Below are positions 14,600-18,893 of a DNA stretch of 18,893 nt, piece by piece. The translations under genes and the position numbers were made by a program. Position 1 is the stretch's first letter, and every line of letters begins with the position of its first letter. The DNA is from Pseudomonas sp. (GTDB lineage: Bacteria > Pseudomonadota > Gammaproteobacteria > Pseudomonadales > Pseudomonadaceae). Where the stretch lies: the NCBI GenBank assembly GCA_003488145.1, contig DNMQ01000375.1, forward strand, positions 1 to 18,893, in the 5' to 3' direction. A model generated the notes under the pieces. That model was not told the DNA's origin, made no database searches, and saw only the letters and a list, made by a program, of their open reading frames with translations.

Positions 14600-15022
14600 T
14601 CACTTGTCGAGCTCGTCCTGCTTTTCCAGGAAGTCCTCTTCGAGCATCGCATCCTTGACGGCCTGAGGCTGCTCGTCGAGCAGCGGATCATTCAACTCGC
14701 CGCTGGACAGTACGCGGGTGTCCAGCTTGCCCATCAGATGCTCCAGCGCGTGCTGCATCTTGTCCGCCGCACCATCGACCGCCAGCTGCAGCGACTCGGC
14801 CTTGTGCGTCACCGACACCGCCTGATGCCCCTTGGGCCGCGCCTCGATCTGGCAACGCTTGTCATCGGCACCGGCCTTCTGCGCGTTTTCATCGCTGACA
14901 TGGACTTCCACTCGGGTGAGGAAGTCGTCGAAACGCTCGAGCCGATCCTCAACGGTCGTACCGACCCACTCGTGCAGCTCGACGCTGCCAGGGATGTGGT
15001 TGCTATTGACCTGCACTTGCAT
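14600..15022 (-). CDS. HPF/RaiA-family ribosome-associated protein
   Basis: 140 aa. Residues about 1-105 fit the sigma-54-modulation/S30EA fold: MQVQVNSNHIPGSVELHEWV (start), RLERFDDFLTRVEVHVSDEN, CQIEARPKGHQAVSVTHKA, and a last helix LAVDGAADKMQHALEHLMGKL. Proteins of this fold bind the 30S decoding centre and help store or dimerise idle ribosomes. A 35-residue acidic tail (about 106-140) follows, but there is no long-HPF dimerisation domain. The start at 15022 has AGGAG 7 nt upstream. It is followed by its own terminator. It is not in the rpoN cluster where the usual hpf gene sits, so this is probably a paralogue with a special condition of use; that is inference. Confidence 0.85.
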   Translation of the reverse strand: MQVQVNSNHIPGSVELHEWVGTTVEDRLERFDDFLTRVEVHVSDENAQKAGADDKRCQIEARPKGHQAVSVTHKAESLQLAVDGAADKMQHALEHLMGKLDTRVLSSGELNDPLLDEQPQAVKDAMLEEDFLEKQDELDK

Positions 15023-15107
15023 ACGACTACTCCTGATAGATGACGTACCTACTAGGGTTCGAGGCGTGCGCGTCGGCGAGGTTCAGCTGCTTCGTCCGGT
15101 TGCCAGA

Positions 15108-15136
15108 CTTGGCGAGTCGACTGGCTGGTCGCCAGG
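15108..15136 (-). terminator. Hairpin downstream of the lipoprotein gene
   Basis: CTTGGCGA (15108-15115) and TCGCCAGG (15129-15136) form an 8-bp stem with a 13-nt loop, 17 nt past the lipoprotein stop at 15153. There is no T-run, so it may protect the mRNA 3' end or stop transcription only partly. Confidence 0.35.
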
Positions 15137-15152
15137 AATGCATTTAAGTCGT

Positions 15153-15731
15153 TCATTCCTGCATCAGCGCGCGATAGCGCTGCTGGTATTGATCGTATGG
15201 AAGGTTCTCACTCATCAGCTGCTTGAGTTGATGCTGCAGATAGGCATCTTTGCTCAGCGGCGCATCGACAGTCTTCTGTGCAACAACACCGAGGCTCTGG
15301 GCTCCGCTGGGAAACAGTTGATGGGTCAGTTCCGCGATCTTGTCCTCGGCGCTGATGAATTTGTCTGGTCGGCCGCTGCCCCAGCGAGCGTCATACTCGG
15401 CCTGACCGACCTGGCGGCCGTTTTCATAGACACGAATGTCGGCATAGCTCATATACAACAGCAGGTCCCAACGCCACGTACCGGTATAGGTCGTACTTAA
15501 CGGGCAACGAGCCGGGCTGCTGCCCGCGGCAAGCTGACGGGTCTTGAAGCCCTTGTCCCGAAGAAGTTGTTGATAGGTGGTATTGAAGCCAGCACGGAGC
15601 CCGACAGCCGGTATCGTGCAAATCTCGGGCGCGAGCTCAGCCGATAGATTGGCGGGAGTGACGGTCTGCTTGATACTGCAGCCGGTCATGAAAAGCATGG
15701 CGAAAAGTACGGGCAGCGGCGCGGCGCGCAT
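15153..15731 (-). CDS. Small outer-envelope lipoprotein (Sbal_3080-like)
   Basis: 192 aa. A short hydrophobic leader ends in the lipobox MTGC with C18 as the probable lipidated residue. The mature part has TYTGTWRWDLLLYMSYADIR and VYENGRQVGQAEYDARWGSG, resembling the Sbal_3080-type lipoproteins of Pseudomonas and Shewanella. The C-terminal part LPYDQYQQRYRALMQE resembles short tail motifs seen in other Pseudomonas lipoproteins. The function is unknown. The start at 15731 has AGGA 8 nt upstream and places the leader correctly; an in-frame start at 15755 would precede the leader with charged residues. It lies 42 bp after the transporter gene on the same strand, possibly in one transcript. Confidence 0.8.
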   Translation of the reverse strand: MRAAPLPVLFAMLFMTGCSIKQTVTPANLSAELAPEICTIPAVGLRAGFNTTYQQLLRDKGFKTRQLAAGSSPARCPLSTTYTGTWRWDLLLYMSYADIRVYENGRQVGQAEYDARWGSGRPDKFISAEDKIAELTHQLFPSGAQSLGVVAQKTVDAPLSKDAYLQHQLKQLMSENLPYDQYQQRYRALMQE

Positions 15732-15773
15732 GTTGACGTCCTGTCTAGAAACCAAAGTGAAGGCATTATGCCA

Positions 15774-17081
15774 TCAAACCTGGCGAGTCGTGTCGATTCG
15801 CTTGCTGGCTAAGTCCGCTCGCCCGCCGATAAACCAGCCCACCAAGCCCCAGACCGCCGCGCACACGGCGCCGACCAGGGCGATCAGCCAGACGCCCTGA
15901 CCGAGACTGTCGAGCAGGCTCTTGGCCCAGCCGCTCAGGGCATCGCCGCCGCGATAGACCCCGGTGCCGCTGAAGCTTTTCGCCTTGTACTTGCTCTCGG
16001 CATCCAGCGGCGCGAAGAGCATCTCGCGGCCCGGGCGGACGAAGGCGTATTCGCCGATGCGACGCACGATCATCACGGCGGCCAGCACGGCAAAGGTCGG
16101 CGCCAGGGCCAGGCCGACGAACCCGAGGCAGACCAGCGCCGGTACGGCGGCCAGCAGAATCCGCACGCCGAGCCGCTGTGCGATGCGCCCGGTGATGAAC
16201 AGCTGCGACAGCAAGGCACCTGCCTGCACCACGAAATCGATCGCACCGAACACCCGCACCTGCTCGGCACGATCCGGAAACAGCTCGGCGACCAGCCTTG
16301 CCTGTTCGAAGTAGAGAAAGGTGCTGGCGGTCGTCAGCAGCAGCACGAACGCCGCGATGCCGAGCAGATAGCCCGAGCCCAGCACCCGCGTCAGGCCACT
16401 GAATGGATTGCCCGCTACCGGTCGCCGTGGACTTTCGGCATGTTCGGTGCCGGGACGGCCGGCACCCATCTCCTCGCGCCAGACCATCAGGTAGTGCTTG
16501 AGCGCGACCGCGGCGACCAGCAAAAGCGCCCCCAGCAGCATCAGCCCGAACTGACCGAGCACGCCGACCAACAGCGCGCTCGTCGCCGGTCCGACCAGCC
16601 CGCCCACGCTGGCACCAGCAGCGATAAAGGCGAACAGCCGGCGCGCCTGTGGCGCGTCGAACACATCGGCCATCAGGCTCCAGGCGACCGAGACCACGAA
16701 CAGGTTGTAGACCGAGATCCACACATAGAACACCCGCGCCAGCCAGACGCTGTCTCCGAGCAGGAAGAACAACCCCGCGAACACGAGCAGGTTGACGCAG
16801 AAGAAGCCGTACACCCAGTCGATGTAATGGATGCGCGCGACCCGCGAGTTGAGCCAGGCGAACAGTGGCACCGCCACCAGCATGGCGATGAAGGTCGCGG
16901 TAAACAGCCACTGCAGGTTCTCGACGCCGCCCTGAATGCCCATAGACTCGCGAATCGGCCGCAGCATGAAGTAGCCAGAGAACAGGCAGAAGAACAGGCT
17001 GAATCCGGCTAGCGCAGCACACAGTTCGCCCGGGCGGGCATTGATCAGCGCGGCCCCGCGAGCGGCTAGCGAAGTCGGCAT
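15774..17081 (-). CDS. 12-helix membrane transporter (MFS-like / NTP exchange transporter-like)
   Basis: 435 aa with about twelve hydrophobic helices from residue 20 to 425, so an inner-membrane carrier. The first helix pair contains FSGYFMLRPIRESMGI, reminiscent of the L-[KR]-P-[IV]-R-[DE] segment near the start of ATP/ADP-translocase-like (Tlc) carriers, which is why such proteins are sometimes named NTP/NTP exchange transporters; many are simply annotated MFS. A cytoplasmic loop (about 205-235) separates the two six-helix halves. The substrate is unknown. The gene starts 7 nt after the aldo/keto reductase stop, so the two are probably co-transcribed; the lipoprotein gene follows after 42 bp. 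Confidence 0.82.
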   Translation of the reverse strand: MPTSLAARGAALINARPGELCAALAGFSLFFCLFSGYFMLRPIRESMGIQGGVENLQWLFTATFIAMLVAVPLFAWLNSRVARIHYIDWVYGFFCVNLLVFAGLFFLLGDSVWLARVFYVWISVYNLFVVSVAWSLMADVFDAPQARRLFAFIAAGASVGGLVGPATSALLVGVLGQFGLMLLGALLLVAAVALKHYLMVWREEMGAGRPGTEHAESPRRPVAGNPFSGLTRVLGSGYLLGIAAFVLLLTTASTFLYFEQARLVAELFPDRAEQVRVFGAIDFVVQAGALLSQLFITGRIAQRLGVRILLAAVPALVCLGFVGLALAPTFAVLAAVMIVRRIGEYAFVRPGREMLFAPLDAESKYKAKSFSGTGVYRGGDALSGWAKSLLDSLGQGVWLIALVGAVCAAVWGLVGWFIGGRADLASKRIDTTRQV

Positions 17082-17088
17082 TCGGCGC

Positions 17089-18006
17089 TCAGCGGAAGGC
17101 GTCGACGATCATCTGCCGCTGCCGCGCATCCGGCAGCCGCCCCTGTCCGGCGAGCAAGTTGTCGGCCATGTAGCGCGGGTTGGAAGTCGCCGGTATGACC
17201 GCAGTTACAGCCGGCTCGGCAAGGATGAACTTGAGCAGCAGCTGCGCCCAGGAGCTGGCATCGATCTCCACCGCCCATGCCGGCAGCGGCTTGCCCTTAA
17301 CCCTGGACAGCAGGTTGCCACGGGTAAACGGCCGGTTGATCAGCGTGGCGATGCCGTGGTCGGCGCAGTACGGCAGCAGCTGCTTCTCGGCGTTGCGCTC
17401 GCCCACCGAATAGTTGAACTGCACGAAGTCGACCTTCTCCCGCTTCAGCGTCTCCAGCAGGCGGTCGTGGGCCGACTCCAGATAGTGGGTCACGCCGATG
17501 TAGCGCACCCGCCCCTCCTGCTTGAGTTCGCGCAGCAGGCCGAGCTGGGTGCGGGTGTCCTGCAGGTTGTGCACCTGGATCAGGTCGATGGTGTCGGTCT
17601 GCAGCGCCTTGAAGCTCGCTTCGATCTGCGCCAGGCCGCGTTCGCGACCGCTGGAGGATACCTTGCTGGCGAGGAAGACCTTGTCGCGCTGGCCGTGCCG
17701 CTCGACCAGCTCACCGACGACGCGCTCGGAATTGCCGTAGCTCGGCGCGGTATCGATCAGCGATGCGCCACCATCGAGCAGCACGCGCAGCACCTCGAGC
17801 AGCCGCGCCATCTCGGGATCATCCAGGCCTATGTCATGTGTCCGCGAAGTGCCAAGGCCGATGACGGGTAGCATCTCGCCGGTGGAAGGAATCTCGCGTC
17901 GACGCAGCGCCTCGGCTGCCCGCACCAGCGACGGCAACAGCAGACCGAGCGCCAGCATCGCTGCGGCCACGGCTGTACGTTGAATGATCTGGCGGCGCGT
18001 CGGCAT
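17089..18006 (-). CDS. Exported aldo/keto reductase with Tat-like signal
   Basis: 305 aa. The leader MPTRRQIIQR then a hydrophobic stretch (11-30) ending near VRAAEA looks like a twin-arginine signal, implying export of the folded enzyme, possibly with bound NADP. The barrel follows from about residue 44. The catalytic tetrad is present: D85 and Y90 (LIDTAPSYGNSERVVGE), K115 (FLASKVSS), H146 (IQVHNLQD). C-terminal VTAVIPATSNPRYMADNL fits the cofactor-binding end. The start at 18006 is chosen for GGAG about 9 nt upstream and because it puts the arginine pair at 4-5; an in-frame start at 18138 would bury the signal. It reduces carbonyls with NAD(P)H; the substrate is unknown. First gene of a probable operon with the transporter. 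Confidence 0.9.
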   Translation of the reverse strand: MPTRRQIIQRTAVAAAMLALGLLLPSLVRAAEALRRREIPSTGEMLPVIGLGTSRTHDIGLDDPEMARLLEVLRVLLDGGASLIDTAPSYGNSERVVGELVERHGQRDKVFLASKVSSSGRERGLAQIEASFKALQTDTIDLIQVHNLQDTRTQLGLLRELKQEGRVRYIGVTHYLESAHDRLLETLKREKVDFVQFNYSVGERNAEKQLLPYCADHGIATLINRPFTRGNLLSRVKGKPLPAWAVEIDASSWAQLLLKFILAEPAVTAVIPATSNPRYMADNLLAGQGRLPDARQRQMIVDAFR

Positions 18007-18117
18007 GGGTGGGGTCTCCGGTCGTTTGCGGTATCGACCTCTGAGTATGGTCGAGCCATCCCGCGATACCGGCCCGGCGACGTACGGAGCTTTTCCTGAT
18101 GTTTCAGAGCGACGCAA

Positions 18118-18155
18118 GGCATAAGGAAGCGACGCCACGGTGGTGGCAATATGCC
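18118..18155. other. Long imperfect hairpin upstream of the aldo/keto reductase gene
   Basis: GGCATA (18118-18123) pairs with TATGCC (18150-18155) around an inner perfect GCCAC-GGTG-GTGGC (18134-18147). TTTATTT follows on the plus strand, so it resembles a plus-strand terminator, yet no plus-strand gene precedes it. It could be a leader structure or the end of an unseen short transcript. Confidence 0.45.
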
Positions 18156-18228
18156 TTTATTTGCGCTTTACTGCACCGCTTCCGATGCCTGCTGCGTTGA
18201 CGGCGGGTAGATAACTGTCGAGACGAAC

Positions 18229-18423
18229 ATGTCCTGCAACCTACGCCAGTCGCGCCAGCCGAGCCCCGACGGCAAGGCACCTGCCGCGTCGCGCCCGCCC
18301 CGCGCACGCTCCCGGCTGAGCAGTCTCTGCTATGCCGCAGGACTGCTGCTGGTGTTCATTCTCAGCCTGCTTCTGCTGCCGAACGACAGCGGTCTGGGTC
18401 GGCTGCTGTGGGGCTCGCTCTAA
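18229..18423 (+). CDS. Possible small single-span membrane protein
   Basis: 64 aa, not recognised. A basic N-terminal half (about 1-30, many R, S and P) is followed by one strongly hydrophobic segment, LCYAAGLLLVFILSLLLL (33-50), and a short tail, the topology of a small inner-membrane protein with its N-terminus inside. The ribosome site is poor (GAGACGAAC before the ATG). It lies between the aldo/keto reductase gene and a chemotaxis gene, with its stop 17 bp from the latter's stop. No long ORF overlaps it on the other strand, which favours it slightly. It could be chance. Confidence 0.35.
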   Translation: MSCNLRQSRQPSPDGKAPAASRPPRARSRLSSLCYAAGLLLVFILSLLLLPNDSGLGRLLWGSL

Positions 18424-18440
18424 CGGCAGCGCGCCCGGCC

Positions 18441-18893
18441 TCAGGTGCGGAAACGGCCAACCAGTTCCGCCAGCGTCTTCGACAGCCCGGACAGCTGTTG
18501 GCTGGCGAGCATGCTCTGCGAGGAATAAGTGGCCGCCTCGTTGGACAGGTCACGGATATCGGTGATGTTGCGCGCGATTTCCTCGGTAACGCTGCTCTGC
18601 TCCTCGCACGCGGTGGCGATCTGGGCGGCCATATCGTTGATGCGCTGCACCGACACGGAGGTTTCCGCCAGCACCTGATCGACGCCGGATGCCCGCTCGA
18701 CACTGTCTCGCGCCTTGTCACTGCCGGTCTGCATGGCCTGTACGGCCTTGTCTACGCCGCTCTGCAGGCGCTCGATGCGCGCTTGGATATCCTTGGTCGA
18801 ATCCTGCGTGCGCGCGGCCAGTGCCCTTACCTCGTCGGCCACCACGGCGAAACCGCGGCCCTGCTCACCGGCGCGCGCGGCCTCGATGGCGGC
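18441..18893 (-). CDS. Methyl-accepting chemotaxis protein, C-terminal part
   Basis: The last 150 codons; the gene continues past the window end, which cuts it in the signalling tip. The minus strand reads [20 protein letters not shown] then [16 protein letters not shown], the conserved hairpin that contacts CheA and CheW. A long coiled coil follows, with heptads and probable methylation-helix residues ([20 protein letters not shown]), ending [10 protein letters not shown]. There is no NWETF-type pentapeptide, so CheR/CheB are probably not tethered. The ligand-binding and membrane parts lie outside the window, so the stimulus cannot be inferred. Confidence 0.95.
   Translation of the reverse strand, partial: AAIEAARAGEQGRGFAVVADEVRALAARTQDSTKDIQARIERLQSGVDKAVQAMQTGSDKARDSVERASGVDQVLAETSVSVQRINDMAAQIATACEEQSSVTEEIARNITDIRDLSNEAATYSSQSMLASQQLSGLSKTLAELVGRFRT

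Overview
The window looks like chromosomal DNA of a GC-rich gammaproteobacterium, most likely the Pseudomonas stutzeri group (Stutzerimonas). This rests on codon use, on the types of fatty-acid, LysR and chemotaxis genes, and above all on two Rsm-type small RNA genes with a GacA-like half-site upstream, a Pseudomonas hallmark. The species call is inference. No tRNA, rRNA, CRISPR array, insertion sequence or phage gene was seen.

Left part (1-5570): a fragment of a thioesterase gene, an iron-dependent alcohol dehydrogenase with a good sigma-70 promoter, and a 134-bp inverted-repeat element. Next comes a two-gene beta-oxidation operon (3-hydroxyacyl-CoA dehydrogenase then acyl-CoA dehydrogenase) on the minus strand, read away from a LysR-type regulator that probably controls it.

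Centre (5571-11189): a six-gene, fully overlapping plus-strand operon. It encodes RsbR, RsbS and RsbT (stressosome scaffold, scaffold and switch kinase), an ATPase/PP2C phosphatase fusion standing where RsbX would be, a soluble histidine kinase, and a REC-PAS-kinase-REC hybrid protein. No sigma-B partner is visible, so the stressosome signal probably feeds a two-component pathway. As given, the first histidine kinase is interrupted by a single in-frame TAG at its codon 52.

Region 11190-12588: a cold-shock protein gene with an AT-rich leader, flanked by two similar minus-strand small RNA genes. Each is predicted at about 107 nt, with GGA motifs in hairpin loops, a UUCG-loop terminator, a TAATCT -10 box and a conserved TGTAAG/CTTACA half-site centred near -65. 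They look like RsmX/RsmZ-type RNAs that sequester RsmA/CsrA.

Right part (12589-18893): mostly minus-strand genes. They are an exported DUF4432 aldose-epimerase-like protein under a perfect Cra/LacI-type palindrome, a histidine phosphatase, an HPF/RaiA ribosome-hibernation-type protein, a lipoprotein, a 12-helix transporter, a Tat-type exported aldo/keto reductase, a doubtful small membrane ORF on the plus strand, and the C-terminal end of a methyl-accepting chemotaxis protein running off the window.
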